DNA from: Pseudomonas sp. UBA2684
GTDB lineage: Bacteria > Pseudomonadota > Gammaproteobacteria > Pseudomonadales > Pseudomonadaceae
Direction: 5' to 3'
Length of the DNA stretch: 64,000 nucleotides
Assembly (NCBI GenBank): GCA_002354655.1
Contig: DELY01000048.1
Span: 62,001 to 126,000 of the forward strand
Part shown: in pieces, positions 22,311-30,145 of the stretch
Position numbering within the stretch: position 1 is the first letter of the stretch
How the letters are laid out: every line of letters starts with the position of its first letter
The notes under the pieces: generated by a model
Databases searched by the model: none
What the model saw: the letters and a program-made list of their open reading frames with translations, nothing else
Told to the model about the DNA's origin: nothing
Position numbers and translations under genes: made by a program

Positions 22311-22907
22311 ATGCTTAATATCGCTTTGGTTGCCGGCTCTGGTCGCAGCAACAGCCAATCGGGCAAGGTTGCGCGCTTTCTGCGGCAACGCCTGATCCAG
22401 CTTGAAAAAACCAGCGACGAGCTGAGCCATGTCATCGACCTGGGGCTGGCCCCCCTGCCCCTGTGGCCGGCCGACGACACTGGCCCCTGGGCACTGTACC
22501 GCCAACAGTTACAGGCCGCCGACGCCGTGGTAATCATCGCGCCGGAGTGGAACGGCATGGCCTGCCCGGCCATCAAGAACTTCTTTATCTATGCCAGCAA
22601 GACCGAACTGGCACATAAGCCGGGGTTGCTGGTCGGCGTTTCGTCCGGTATCGGCGGTGCCTATCCCATCAGCGAACTGCGCGCCTCCAGCTACAAGAAC
22701 TGCCGGCTGTGTTACGTGCCCGAACACTTGATCGTGCGTCACGTCGAGAACGTGCTGAACAGCCCCGAGGCTGCCAGCGAAGACGACCAGCGCCTGCGCG
22801 CACGCATCGACTATGACCTGGACATCCTGGTCAAGTACGCCAATGCCTTGAAACCCGTGCGTGAAACTATCGACCTGAGCATCCCGGCATTTGCCAACGG
22901 CATGTGA
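22311..22907 (+). CDS. NADPH-dependent FMN reductase family protein
   Basis: 198 residues, flavodoxin-like fold. Strand 1 and the phosphate-binding loop read NIALVAGSGRSNSQSGKVA; VVIIAPEWNGMACPAIKNF is the conserved PEYN-type FMN-contact motif in variant form (PEWN). Such soluble enzymes reduce FMN, quinones, azo compounds or chromate with NAD(P)H; the physiological substrate is unknown. GGGGGA lies 8-9 nt before the ATG. It sits between the chemoreceptor and the bqsRS-like operon and appears to be monocistronic. Confidence 0.85.
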   Translation: MLNIALVAGSGRSNSQSGKVARFLRQRLIQLEKTSDELSHVIDLGLAPLPLWPADDTGPWALYRQQLQAADAVVIIAPEWNGMACPAIKNFFIYASKTELAHKPGLLVGVSSGIGGAYPISELRASSYKNCRLCYVPEHLIVRHVENVLNSPEAASEDDQRLRARIDYDLDILVKYANALKPVRETIDLSIPAFANGM

Positions 22908-22962
22908 AACGCCGGTTTTAAAGATGGTCTGGGTTACGGATTACAGAAGAACGCGTGCATAG

Positions 22963-23028
22963 GTGGGCGGCTTTAACCGCGTAAGAGCTTCAGTTTGCGA
23001 AGATTCTCGCGGATAAAGCCGCCCCCAC
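22963..23028. repeat. REP pair (inverted)
   Basis: GTGGGCGGCTTTAACCGCG at 22963-22981 and its near reverse complement CGCGGATAAAGCCGCCCCCAC at 23008-23028 flank a short spacer. It lies between the convergent FMN reductase and sensor kinase genes. Confidence 0.8.
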
Positions 23029-23087
23029 GAAAAGCGCGGCGAGTCGCGCCGCACGTCATCCGGGCATGCCAGTAATCAGGCCGGGCA

Positions 23088-24416
23088 TCACACCTTGCGT
23101 AGCGCGCGCAGCGGCAGTTCGATGCGCACGCACAAACCGCCTAACTCACTGTCGAGCAGCTCAAGCCGGCCGCCCCAGGCATCGACGATATCGCGCACGA
23201 TGCCCAGGCCTAAACCGTGCCCAGCCACTTGTTCATCCAGACGCGTGCCACGACTCAGCACTTCCTCGCGCTGATCGCTGCCGATGCCCGGGCCATCGTC
23301 GTCGACGCTCAACAGGTAATGCTGCGGCGTACGTTGAATATGCAGGCGGACCTGGCCGCGCGCCCATTTGCAGGCGTTGTCCAGCAGGTTGCCGAGGAGT
23401 TCCAGCAAGTCCTCGCGGTCCCAGGGCAGGCGCAAACCCGGTGCGGCCTGCCACTCCAGTTGCAGGTTACGGTCGTGGATCATCGCCAGGGTGGAAAACA
23501 GCCCTGGCAGCTCCTCGGTGCACTCGAAGTGCGCGCCGGGCAAGGCTTCTCCTGCCAGGCGTGCGCGGCTCAGTTCGCGGGCCAGGCGTTGCTCGATTTG
23601 TTCCAACTGCTCGAACAGGGTGCTGCGCAATTGCGGGTACTCTTGCAACTCCTCACGCGAGGCCAGGCTGACCAGCACCGCCAGCGGGGTTTTCAACGCA
23701 TGGCCGAGGTTGCCGAGGGCATTGCGCGAGCGCTTCAGGGTGTCTTCGGTATGCGCCAGCAGGTGGTTGATCTGCGCCACCAACGGCTCCAGTTCCTGCG
23801 GCACCTGGGTATCGAGCTCCGCACGCTGGCCTTGCTGCAACTGCGCGATCTGTTGGCGCGCCTGTTCGAGAGGGCGCAACGCCCGGCTGACTGTCAGTCG
23901 TTGCAGCAGCAGGATCAGCAGTAAAGCACCCAAACCCAGCCCCAGGCCGATTTGCTGCACCCGGCGGAAGCTTTTCAGCACCGGGGTATAGTCCTGCGCC
24001 ACATAGATCGACAGGTGCTCGCCGAAGCGTTGGTAATCGCCGCGGTAGGTCAGTAGCAACTGGCCCTGCGGACCGTCGCCCAGTTCGGTCTGTAAGCCCG
24101 CGGCCTGGGTCGGTTTCAGCTCGCGGTCCCATAACGAACGTGAGCGCCACGTTTTGTCGGCAAAGTCGATACGGAAATACAGCCCTGAAAAGGGCCGCTG
24201 AAAGGCCGCGCTGAGGCGCAGCTCATCCAACTGTACGCCTTGCGGGCCACGCACCAGGGCAATCAACAGGGTTTCGGCTTCGTCTTTCAGGCCGGCTTGC
24301 AGGTAACGCCGCAGGCTGTGGTCGAACAGCCAGAGGCTGGTCTGCGCCAGCAATAGACCGACGACCAGCAGCACGCTGATCAAGCCCAGGCTCAAGCGTC
24401 GCTGAATCGACCTCAA
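23088..24416 (-). CDS. bqsS: PhoQ/BqsS-like sensor histidine kinase
   Basis: 442 residues. TM1 about 10-30, periplasmic domain about 31-153, TM2 about 155-172, HAMP-like linker, dimerisation helix with H239 in [12 protein letters not shown], and an ATP-binding domain with LLDNACKWA (N-box), DDDGPGI and [11 protein letters not shown]. Its start overlaps the stop of the regulator gene by 4 nt. Operon architecture and location match PAO1 bqsS/carS (PA2656), the ferrous-iron/calcium sensor. The RExxE iron motif described for BqsS is not evident here: the nearest is REL at about 98-100, without a glutamate at the fifth position. Naming therefore rests on context. Confidence 0.8.
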   Translation of the reverse strand: MRSIQRRLSLGLISVLLVVGLLLAQTSLWLFDHSLRRYLQAGLKDEAETLLIALVRGPQGVQLDELRLSAAFQRPFSGLYFRIDFADKTWRSRSLWDRELKPTQAAGLQTELGDGPQGQLLLTYRGDYQRFGEHLSIYVAQDYTPVLKSFRRVQQIGLGLGLGALLLILLLQRLTVSRALRPLEQARQQIAQLQQGQRAELDTQVPQELEPLVAQINHLLAHTEDTLKRSRNALGNLGHALKTPLAVLVSLASREELQEYPQLRSTLFEQLEQIEQRLARELSRARLAGEALPGAHFECTEELPGLFSTLAMIHDRNLQLEWQAAPGLRLPWDREDLLELLGNLLDNACKWARGQVRLHIQRTPQHYLLSVDDDGPGIGSDQREEVLSRGTRLDEQVAGHGLGLGIVRDIVDAWGGRLELLDSELGGLCVRIELPLRALRKV

Positions 24417-25081
24417 GCAGCATCTCCACTGAAACGATAGCCCTGGCCACGGCGGGTCTCGATGACCTCCCGGCCCAGTTTGCGACGCAGGTGGTTGACG
24501 TGCACTTCAATGACATTCGAGTCGCGCTCGGTCTCGCCGTCGTACAGGTGCTCGGCCAGATGGCTTTTCGAGAGAATCTGCCCGGCATGCAACATGAAAT
24601 AGCGCAGCAAGCGGAACTCCGCCGCCGTCAGGTCCACTTCATCGCCATTGCGACTGACGCATTGCCGGCTTTCGTCCAACTGCAAGCCCGCGGCGTGCAA
24701 CTGCGGCTGGTTGGCCAAGCCCCGCGCGCGACGCAACAGGGCCTGGATGCGCAGTTGCAGCTCTTCCGGGTGGAAGGGCTTGGTCAGGTAGTCGTCGGCA
24801 CCGACCTTCAGCCCTTCGATACGTTCGGCCCAGGAGCCACGCGCCGTAAGGATCAGCACCGGCGTCGCGATACCGCCGGTGCGCCACTCTTGGAGCACCT
24901 CCAAGCCAGGTTTGCCCGGCAGGCCGAGGTCGAGAATGATCAAGTCATAGGGCTCGCTCGCCCCCTGATACACCGCATCGCGGCCGTCGGCCAACCAATC
25001 CACCGCATAGCCCTGACGCGTAAGGCCGGCGAGTAGCTCGTCGGCCAGGGGTACGTGGTCTTCCACTAGCAGCAGGCGCAT
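24413..25081 (-). CDS. bqsR: OmpR-family response regulator (BqsR-like)
   Basis: 222 residues. Receiver domain with the acidic pocket VEDH, phospho-acceptor D51 in [10 protein letters not shown], and K in [14 protein letters not shown]-terminal winged helix about 125-220 with [15 protein letters not shown] and [10 protein letters not shown]. Its ATG directly abuts the TGA of the upstream PepSY gene (TGAATG). In the same operon as the kinase; probably autoregulated through the box at 25758-25773. Confidence 0.85.
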   Translation of the reverse strand: MRLLLVEDHVPLADELLAGLTRQGYAVDWLADGRDAVYQGASEPYDLIILDLGLPGKPGLEVLQEWRTGGIATPVLILTARGSWAERIEGLKVGADDYLTKPFHPEELQLRIQALLRRARGLANQPQLHAAGLQLDESRQCVSRNGDEVDLTAAEFRLLRYFMLHAGQILSKSHLAEHLYDGETERDSNVIEVHVNHLRRKLGREVIETRRGQGYRFSGDAA

Positions 25082-25396
25082 TCAGTCGTCTACCTCGTCC
25101 TTCAGGATGCGCCCATCGCGGGCATCCAGCTCCAATTCACGAACCACACCTTGCTCGGTCAGCAGTTCGACTTCATAGACGAAAATATCGTCCTCTTCTT
25201 CCAGCTCGGCTTCCAACAAGGTGGCGCCAGGGTAACGCTGCAGCGCCGGACGCATGAGTTGTTCGAGCGGCAGGATCACGCCTTCACGGCGCAAACGCAG
25301 CGCTTCGTCCTGATCCAGATCCCGCGCGCTGGCGGTAAACGCCAGCGCAATCAGCACCAGGAGCAACAGCGCGCGGTAACCGGCGGTGTCTTTCAT
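25082..25396 (-). CDS. Periplasmic PepSY-domain protein 2
   Basis: 104 residues. Signal peptide about 1-24 (RALLLLVLIALAFTASA, cleavage before RD), then one PepSY module: DQDEALRLRREGVILPLEQL, an acidic LEEEDDIFVYEVELL strand pair and DGRILKDEVDD at the end. ATG 25396 shares its A with the TAA of the upstream paralogue (TAATG). PepSY proteins are thought to inhibit proteases or modulate sensor kinases; the highly acidic C-terminus (DEVDD) could bind cations. Paralogue of the gene just upstream. Confidence 0.85.
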   Translation of the reverse strand: MKDTAGYRALLLLVLIALAFTASARDLDQDEALRLRREGVILPLEQLMRPALQRYPGATLLEAELEEEDDIFVYEVELLTEQGVVRELELDARDGRILKDEVDD

Positions 25397-25704
25397 TAGT
25401 CGTCCTGGTGATTCTTCAGAATCTGGGCATTGGTGGCGTCCAGTTCCATGTCCCACTGCAAGCCTTGCGGATCGCGCACTTCAACTTGGTAAATGTAGCG
25501 GCCGTACTCCTCTTCCAGCTCGGTTTCTTCAATCGCGCCGCCTGGGTGCTGGGCCAGCGCTGCGGCATTGAGCTTTTCAAACGACTGAATGGTGCCGGCG
25601 TCACGCAGTTTCAGCGCTTCGTCCGGGCCGAGATCGCGAGCCTGGGCAACGCCGGCGGTGACGGTCAGCGCGGCAACAGCGAACAGTGCGGTCAATGTTT
25701 TCAT
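25396..25704 (-). CDS. Periplasmic PepSY-domain protein 1
   Basis: 102 residues. Clear signal peptide (MKTLTALFAVAALTVTAGVA, cleavage after AQA). The mature part has the same layout as its neighbour: DLGPDEALKLRDAGTIQSFE, ETELEEEYGRYIYQVEV, and a DATNAQIL strand with the acidic tail HQDD. ATG 25704 has GGAGA upstream; longer in-frame starts would precede the signal peptide and are rejected. First gene of the four-gene operon, with a BqsR-like box 54 nt upstream. Positionally like PAO1 PA2659/PA2658. Confidence 0.85.
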   Translation of the reverse strand: MKTLTALFAVAALTVTAGVAQARDLGPDEALKLRDAGTIQSFEKLNAAALAQHPGGAIEETELEEEYGRYIYQVEVRDPQGLQWDMELDATNAQILKNHQDD

Positions 25705-25757
25705 GGTCAATCTCCGTGGGAATATGCTTTCGACGCTGTTCACTTTACGCACGACGA

Positions 25758-25773
25758 CTTAATTCAAGCTGAA
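25758..25773 (-). promoter_or_regulatory. Putative BqsR box
   Basis: Read on the minus strand: TTCAG-CTTGAA-TTAAG. The published BqsR site as I recall it is TTAAG-N6-TTAAG, so 9 of 10 defined bases match with exact spacing. It lies 54 nt before the first PepSY gene of the operon encoding the regulator itself. Confidence 0.6.
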
Positions 25774-25852
25774 TTCACCGATGCCTGTCATACGCGCGGC
25801 CGGCCCACCTTATCGATAGGCAATGCCTGCATCATTCATAGGCTGAAGTGAC

Positions 25853-25880
25853 TTGGCCTGTTCAATCAGCACTCTATAAT
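25853..25880 (+). promoter_or_regulatory. Sigma-70 promoter of the patatin gene
   Basis: TTGGCC (25853-25858), a 16-nt spacer and a perfect TATAAT (25875-25880), 26 nt before the ATG at 25907. Confidence 0.65.
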
Positions 25881-25906
25881 CGCTGCCTTGCGTGATGGAG
25901 GCCAGC

Positions 25907-26986
25907 ATGAGTGCGATTCAGATCAAATCCCCTGCCCTGACGATCAAGGCCGGTTCCCGAGCCTTGGCACGCATCCGCGAGCGCGGCTTGCAACCGGCGG
26001 ATGTGGGCATTTTGCCTGGCGCCGCCGGCGGACCAAAAGCGCTGGGGATTCAGGGGCTGGATCTGGCCTTGTTCGGCGACTGGTTGCCCCGCGCACCGCG
26101 CGAACGCTCGCTGATCGGCGCATCCATCGGCTCCTGGCGTTTCGCCAGCGCCTGCCTGCCCAATGCCGCCGAGGGTATCCGGCGCTTGGGCGAACTCTAT
26201 ACCGCGCAGCGTTTCGCCAAAGGCGTGAGCATGGCCGAGGTCTCGCGCAGTTGCAGCCTGATGCTCGACGAACTGCTCAATGGCCAGGACGCCAGCGTTC
26301 TGAGCAACCCGGATTACCGCCTGAACATTGTCGTGGTAAAGAGCCACGGCCTGCTCGCCCTGGATCGTCGCGGCGCACTGGGCCTGGGCCTCTCATCGGT
26401 AATCGGTAGCAACATCCTCGGTCGTCCACGGCTGGCTCGGCATTTCGAGCGGGTGATCCTGCACGATGCACGCCTGCCGCCACCGTTGAGCGAACTAACC
26501 GACTTCCCGTCGCGCTACCTGCACCTGGACAGCGGCAACCTGCGTCATGCACTGCTGGCGTCCGGCTCGATCCCCATGGTCATGGAAGGCGTGCGCGACA
26601 TTCCCGGCGCAGGTCCCGGCACCTACCGTGACGGCGGTTTGCTCGATTACCACCTTGATCTGCCCTACAGCGGCAACGATATCGTGCTCTACCCGCATTT
26701 CACCGACAAAGTCATTCCCGGTTGGTTCGACAAGAGCATGCCTTGGCGCCGTGGCAATGCCGGGCGCTTGCAGGACGTGCTGCTACTCGCACCGTCGCGT
26801 GAATACCTGGCCCGCCTACCGCACGCTAAATTGCCGGACCGCAAGGATTTTAGCCGCTACCTCGGCGACGATGCCGGGCGCCAACGCTACTGGCGCAAGG
26901 CGATGGACGAAAGCCGCCGACTCGGCGACGAGCTCCTCGAACTAGCGGATAGCGGGCGCCTGGCGGAGCGCCTGGTCGCACTTTAG
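25907..26986 (+). CDS. Patatin-like phospholipase
   Basis: 360 residues. Patatin elements in order: the oxyanion glycine loop GAAGGPKALG (about 38-47), nucleophile S73 in the GASIGS elbow, and D242 in the YRDGGLLDYHL motif, giving the Ser-Asp dyad of patatin hydrolases. No signal peptide or membrane helix, so a cytoplasmic lipid hydrolase is likely; the substrate is unknown. ATG 25907 was chosen because GGAGG lies 5 nt upstream; in-frame GTG 25892 and ATG 25895 overlap or precede this SD. The TAG stop lies inside the left terminal repeat of the MITE-like element that follows, so insertion may have set the present C-terminus (AERLVAL). Confidence 0.85.
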   Translation: MSAIQIKSPALTIKAGSRALARIRERGLQPADVGILPGAAGGPKALGIQGLDLALFGDWLPRAPRERSLIGASIGSWRFASACLPNAAEGIRRLGELYTAQRFAKGVSMAEVSRSCSLMLDELLNGQDASVLSNPDYRLNIVVVKSHGLLALDRRGALGLGLSSVIGSNILGRPRLARHFERVILHDARLPPPLSELTDFPSRYLHLDSGNLRHALLASGSIPMVMEGVRDIPGAGPGTYRDGGLLDYHLDLPYSGNDIVLYPHFTDKVIPGWFDKSMPWRRGNAGRLQDVLLLAPSREYLARLPHAKLPDRKDFSRYLGDDAGRQRYWRKAMDESRRLGDELLELADSGRLAERLVAL

Positions 26987-27159
26987 CAGGCCGTTGAAAA
27001 ATGTAGGCGAGGCAGCCGAGACAAGGCAAAAACGGCCGAAAAAGCGCAGTTTACGTGGTGTAAATGAGCATTTTGACGGGGGCGCCTAGCTTGGGCTCGC
27101 ATTTGAGGCCGTTTTTAACGCCGTATCGGCAACGTAGGTAGTTTTTCAACGGCCTGCTA
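26984..27159. mobile_element. MITE-like 176-bp inverted-repeat element
   Basis: Perfect 18-bp terminal inverted repeats TAGCAGGCCGTTGAAAAA (26984-27001 and its complement at 27142-27159), each beginning with TA. Inside are a second inverted pair AAAAACGGCC / GGCCGTTTTT (27026-27035 and about 27106-27115) and a central hairpin TTTAC-GTGGT-GTAAA (27050-27064). The whole unit can fold into one long imperfect hairpin. It has no coding capacity. These features fit a non-autonomous element mobilised in trans. I recall similar sequences dispersed in Pseudomonas genomes but could not check copy number. Confidence 0.7.
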
Positions 27160-27222
27160 GCGAATTGAAGCGACACGGATCAGCCATTAGGCTGGCGGGC
27201 CCGAAACCAAGGAAGGCGTGTT

Positions 27223-28065
27223 ATGAAACTGGCGGTCGCCATCATCCATGGCATCGGTACGCAGCCCGATAGCCGCGACAGCGAGGGCCAACACGCGTTT
27301 GCCCAAGCACTTATCCGCGGCCTGCGCCAGCGCCTCGGCGCAGACGCCAATCACGTGGCGTTCCAGAGCCTGTACTGGGCCAGTGTGTTGGATAAGCGCC
27401 AACTCGCCTACCTCGACCGACTGCACGACCAACCGATTCGCTGGCGCTGGCTACGGCGCATCGTCACCCTGTTTCTCGGTGATGCCAGTGGCTACCGCAA
27501 GGTCAGCCAGGCCTACGACACCACCTACGAAGAAGTGCATCAATGCCTGCGCAGTGGCCTCAATGCCCTGCGTGCCAAAGTCGACGCCAACACGCCGCTG
27601 GTGGTGCTGGCCCATTCATTGGGCGGGCACATCTTTTCCAATTTCGTCTGGGATCAGCAACGCATCAACAAAACCCCCAGTTGCCCGCACGATCCGTTTC
27701 TTGCACTGGAAACCCTGGCCGGGTTGGTGACCTTCGGCTGCAATATTCCGCTGTTCACCTTCGCCTACGATCCGGTGGTGCCGATCCGCTTCCCCGGCCA
27801 TTGCCTGAGCGACCCTATGCGCGAACGCGCGCGCTGGCTCAACCTGTATGCGCCCGCCGATCCGCTGGGCTACCCGCTGCGGCCGTTGCCGAATTATGCC
27901 GCGGTGGTCGCCGAAGACTGCGCCATGCCAGTCGGCCCCTGGTATAAGCGACACACGCCATTGAGCCACTTGGCTTATTGGGAAGACCGACACTTTCATA
28001 GTTATGTCGCGCGACACTTATGTGAACTTCTATCCGCCAGCCCGGCGCCGCACCAACCACGTTAA
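27223..28065 (+). CDS. Alpha/beta-hydrolase fold protein
   Basis: 280 residues. AVAIIHGIG at the N-terminus forms the oxyanion-hole strand, and the nucleophile elbow is AHSLGG with S132. The likely acid and histidine are in the C-terminal third (about D224 in YAPADPLGY, and a histidine in HTPLSHLAYW or DRHFHSY). No signal peptide or membrane segment. It resembles uncharacterised lipase-like serine hydrolases; the substrate is unknown. AAGGAAGG lies 9 nt before the ATG. It is separated from the patatin gene by the MITE-like element. Confidence 0.75.
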   Translation: MKLAVAIIHGIGTQPDSRDSEGQHAFAQALIRGLRQRLGADANHVAFQSLYWASVLDKRQLAYLDRLHDQPIRWRWLRRIVTLFLGDASGYRKVSQAYDTTYEEVHQCLRSGLNALRAKVDANTPLVVLAHSLGGHIFSNFVWDQQRINKTPSCPHDPFLALETLAGLVTFGCNIPLFTFAYDPVVPIRFPGHCLSDPMRERARWLNLYAPADPLGYPLRPLPNYAAVVAEDCAMPVGPWYKRHTPLSHLAYWEDRHFHSYVARHLCELLSASPAPHQPR

Positions 28066-28072
28066 TCGGCAC

Positions 28073-28141
28073 AAAAAAACATGGCGCCCGCCGACTCATA
28101 ACAGTACGCCAGATACTGTCGGAGCCTGAGGACGCCATGTT
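28073..28141 (-). terminator. Long structured terminator of the orphan membrane-protein gene
   Basis: Outer stem AACATGGCG (28078-28086) / CGCCATGTT (28133-28141) enclosing CCGAC/GTCGG and CAGTA/TACTG stems. On the minus strand the outer stem is followed by seven T (28073-28079 are A). It is 60 nt past the stop codon of the minus-strand gene. The loop is unusually long for a simple terminator. Confidence 0.5.
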
Positions 28142-28202
28142 ATCGCAGCGCTAGGGTGTAGCGCCGATTGGCGGCAGCCTGTGCCGCCTTGTCTAACTTA
28201 AG

Positions 28203-28871
28203 TTACCAGGCTGCCAGCGCCGGGTTTCTTTGTATGTAGCTTTGCGCTGTAGCGGTGCCACTTTCTTCACGATTTTTCGCCCACTGGGTTAACAGCGCCA
28301 TCATCATAAAACCACCGACGATCAACACTGGATACGCAGCCAACAGTTCGACCAAGGAATACTTCCAGGCCAACGGACGACCGACCCCCAACATGGCGGC
28401 ATAAAACCATGACACGCCTGATAATGCACCGGCGAAAAGCGCGAACATACGCATGTTGAATTGCAACTTCAGCAGCGAGCCAGCCTTCTGCAACGCTGGT
28501 AGAACCAGGCTATGCAGGAGCATACCGTTGAACGTCAGCAACATGACGATAGCGACTTTCGCTTGTAACTTCGGATTGAGCAGATAGGACAAGCCTTTGT
28601 CCGACATGTCGACCCAAATGATCGCAATACCAGTTATCCAGAGTACAGCCAGTGCACCGGAAACCGTTTTTTGCAGGCTTTCCATATGCCGAGTGTCTTG
28701 CAAGTGTGTTTTCTCACCTTTGATCAACTCTCTGATCATGGCGAAATCACTGGTTAATACCATGCCAATTGCAACACAACAGGCGATCAAGTGAGCGTAC
28801 ACAATCCCTAAGCGCAAAAATTCCATGGTCGTCTTTTGCTCAAAAAACGAAGTAATTAGAGTGAATTCCAT
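28203..28871 (-). CDS. Uncharacterised integral membrane protein
   Basis: 222 residues. I do not recognise a named family. Hydrophobic segments at about 19-40, 83-101, 112-134, 145-168 and 177-199 suggest five helices. A charged loop about 43-70 (ELIKGEKTHLQDTRHMESL) and a polar C-terminus follow. ATG 28871 was chosen because GAGG sits 7-8 nt upstream (AAGAGGCACCC); an internal ATG at 28826 (MEFLRLGIVYAHL) is possible. Codon usage is visibly less GC-rich than neighbours, and the gene stands alone between an unusual terminator and a long AT-rich gap, suggesting separate acquisition. Confidence 0.75.
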   Translation of the reverse strand: MEFTLITSFFEQKTTMEFLRLGIVYAHLIACCVAIGMVLTSDFAMIRELIKGEKTHLQDTRHMESLQKTVSGALAVLWITGIAIIWVDMSDKGLSYLLNPKLQAKVAIVMLLTFNGMLLHSLVLPALQKAGSLLKLQFNMRMFALFAGALSGVSWFYAAMLGVGRPLAWKYSLVELLAAYPVLIVGGFMMMALLTQWAKNREESGTATAQSYIQRNPALAAW

Positions 28872-29494
28872 GGGTGCCTCTTTTTTATAATCACGGGTGA
28901 ACCACATCGACTACGCCAAATGGTTCGTTTTGGTTTTTACATTTGCAGTGAAGAAACGACTCCAGTGCAACTTTCGGATTTCAATTATGAAACGCTAAGT
29001 GCATAACAGCCTGGCGAATGAACTTTCAATCATTCGATTTCCTCTTTCAAAAGTAAAAAAGCTTCCTCGCACATGACGCGTCATGTGAGAAAAAAGCTCC
29101 TGGTTGGATGAAAGCGAGGCTATCGAGCTCGCCGTCGTCTGGCTACTTTATGAGCAGAAAAACATGAATCCGTTCAATTTTTGATCAGAACGCCCGACAG
29201 ACGGTGCTGATCTTATGACGCCAGAAATTAGTGGCCACTGGCCAGGAAAATCACTGCCGATGCCACTGTGATCGGCTGACGCAGCCTCGCTCAGACCACC
29301 TGCGCTACGCGCTGGAGCCCGCGCAGCCCAGGTAAAACCTGGACTCAGCCGATTATTTGCAAAAAAACCAGCATTTTTCAGACGCCTATGTGACTCGACA
29401 GTCAACTTCAGTCATCAACAGTTATGACTGAGCGGTGTAGCGTTATCGCCACCAGCTCTTAAGACATTTGGGATCACCCGGAGAAACCGACCCC
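28872..29494. other. Long AT-rich intergenic region
   Basis: 623 nt without a convincing gene. 28900-29110 is AT-rich and must include the promoter of the minus-strand membrane-protein gene. It holds the 18-bp palindrome at 29070-29087. The rest (29110-29490) shows short inverted repeats such as GCGAG/CTCGC near 29114-29131, and a GGAGAAA element at 29480-29486 upstream of the next gene. Confidence 0.6.
29070..29087. promoter_or_regulatory. Perfect 18-bp palindrome
   Basis: CACATGACGCGTCATGTG is self-complementary over its whole length and extends outward to CTCG..GAG with one bulged base. It lies in AT-rich DNA, flanked by AAAAAAGC on each side, 199 nt upstream of the minus-strand membrane-protein gene. 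It could be an operator for a dimeric regulator or, on the minus strand, a terminator stem (GAAGCTTTTTT follows). Confidence 0.5.
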
Positions 29495-29764
29495 ATGAAC
29501 GCGCCACTGCGTTTTAACGAAGCACTGCTGATCGCCGACCGCGCTTTTCAACCCTTCCAATGCGTCGCCTGGGCACCGCAAGACGGCACCGGCGAGCTCA
29601 GCCTGACCGTCATCGACCGCACCAGCACCCGGCTTCTGGGACGCACGCAGCTGTCCAGCAGCATCTACAGCGACCCCGTGCAATTGGCCAAGGTATTGAA
29701 AAAGTCCCGCGACGATCTGAGCAAGCAAGGCTTCGATCTGGAACCGTGGAGCATGCCGGAATAA
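29495..29764 (+). CDS. Small conserved hypothetical protein
   Basis: 89 residues, soluble, with no recognised domain. Sequence features: ADRAFQPFQCVAWAP, a strand-rich middle (ELSLTVIDRTSTRLLGRTQ) and a helical C-terminus (VQLAKVLKKSRDDLSKQGF). I have seen such short alpha/beta proteins annotated as hypothetical in pseudomonads; no function can be given. ATG 29495 has GGAGA about 10 nt upstream. A perfect hairpin follows the stop. Confidence 0.65.
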   Translation: MNAPLRFNEALLIADRAFQPFQCVAWAPQDGTGELSLTVIDRTSTRLLGRTQLSSSIYSDPVQLAKVLKKSRDDLSKQGFDLEPWSMPE

Positions 29765-29776
29765 CCCACGGCTGAT

Positions 29777-29800
29777 GACGGGCCTTGCATAAGGCCCGTC
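29777..29800 (+). terminator. Hairpin after the small hypothetical gene
   Basis: Perfect 10-bp stem GACGGGCCTT / AAGGCCCGTC with loop GCAT, 12 nt after the stop codon. No T-run follows. A second inverted repeat TGATCGGCGCC / GGCGCTGATCA (one mismatch) abuts it at 29801-29827. Confidence 0.5.
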
Positions 29801-29941
29801 TGATCGGCGCCTTCCTGGCGCTGATCAACGTGGCAATATCTGTGGGCTTTTTGGCCTTGTTGCCATCATTGCGTTGAGCGCAGACTGCATCCATCGCTCA
29901 GCGAGACACTCCCCCATGGATGCGCCAAGAACCATTGCCTG

Positions 29942-30124
29942 CCTGCTGTACCCAGCGTTGAGCGAATTCACCTGAAAGCCGCGCGCAACCTGTTGCAAGA
30001 CGCCCAGACGTCGATCGACACAGTGGCGCGCCTGACCGGTTTCGGCCACCCAGAAAATCTGCGCCGCACCTTTCATAAACACCTGGCAATCAGCCCGCAG
30101 GCATACAGCGAACGCTTTGCCTGA
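29942..30124 (+). pseudogene. Remnant of an AraC/GlxA-type transcriptional regulator (C-terminal HTH)
   Basis: The frame ending at the TGA 30122-30124 reads VERIHLKAARNLLQDAQ, then TSIDTVARLTGFGHPENLRR, then TFHKHLAISPQAYSERFA. This is the second helix-turn-helix and closing motif of AraC-family regulators, closest in style to GlxA-like proteins (SP-Q-Y-RF ending). Upstream the frame degrades at once (CLPAVPS) and neither the first HTH nor the DJ-1/PfpI-like domain is present. About 55 of the usual ~320 residues remain, so it is a decayed fragment. Confidence 0.75.
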
Positions 30125-30145
30125 TCCCCGTTCAAGGAGCCGACC

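Noticed and set aside
28078-28141. Structured element as a tRNA-like or riboregulator RNA
   Set aside because: The arms do not fit a tRNA cloverleaf, and the T-run on the minus strand makes a terminator the simpler reading.
29148-29405. 85-residue minus-strand reading frame in the long intergenic gap
   Set aside because: No SD, Ala/Ser/Arg-rich shadow-like composition and no recognisable motif; it probably arises by chance in moderately GC-rich DNA.
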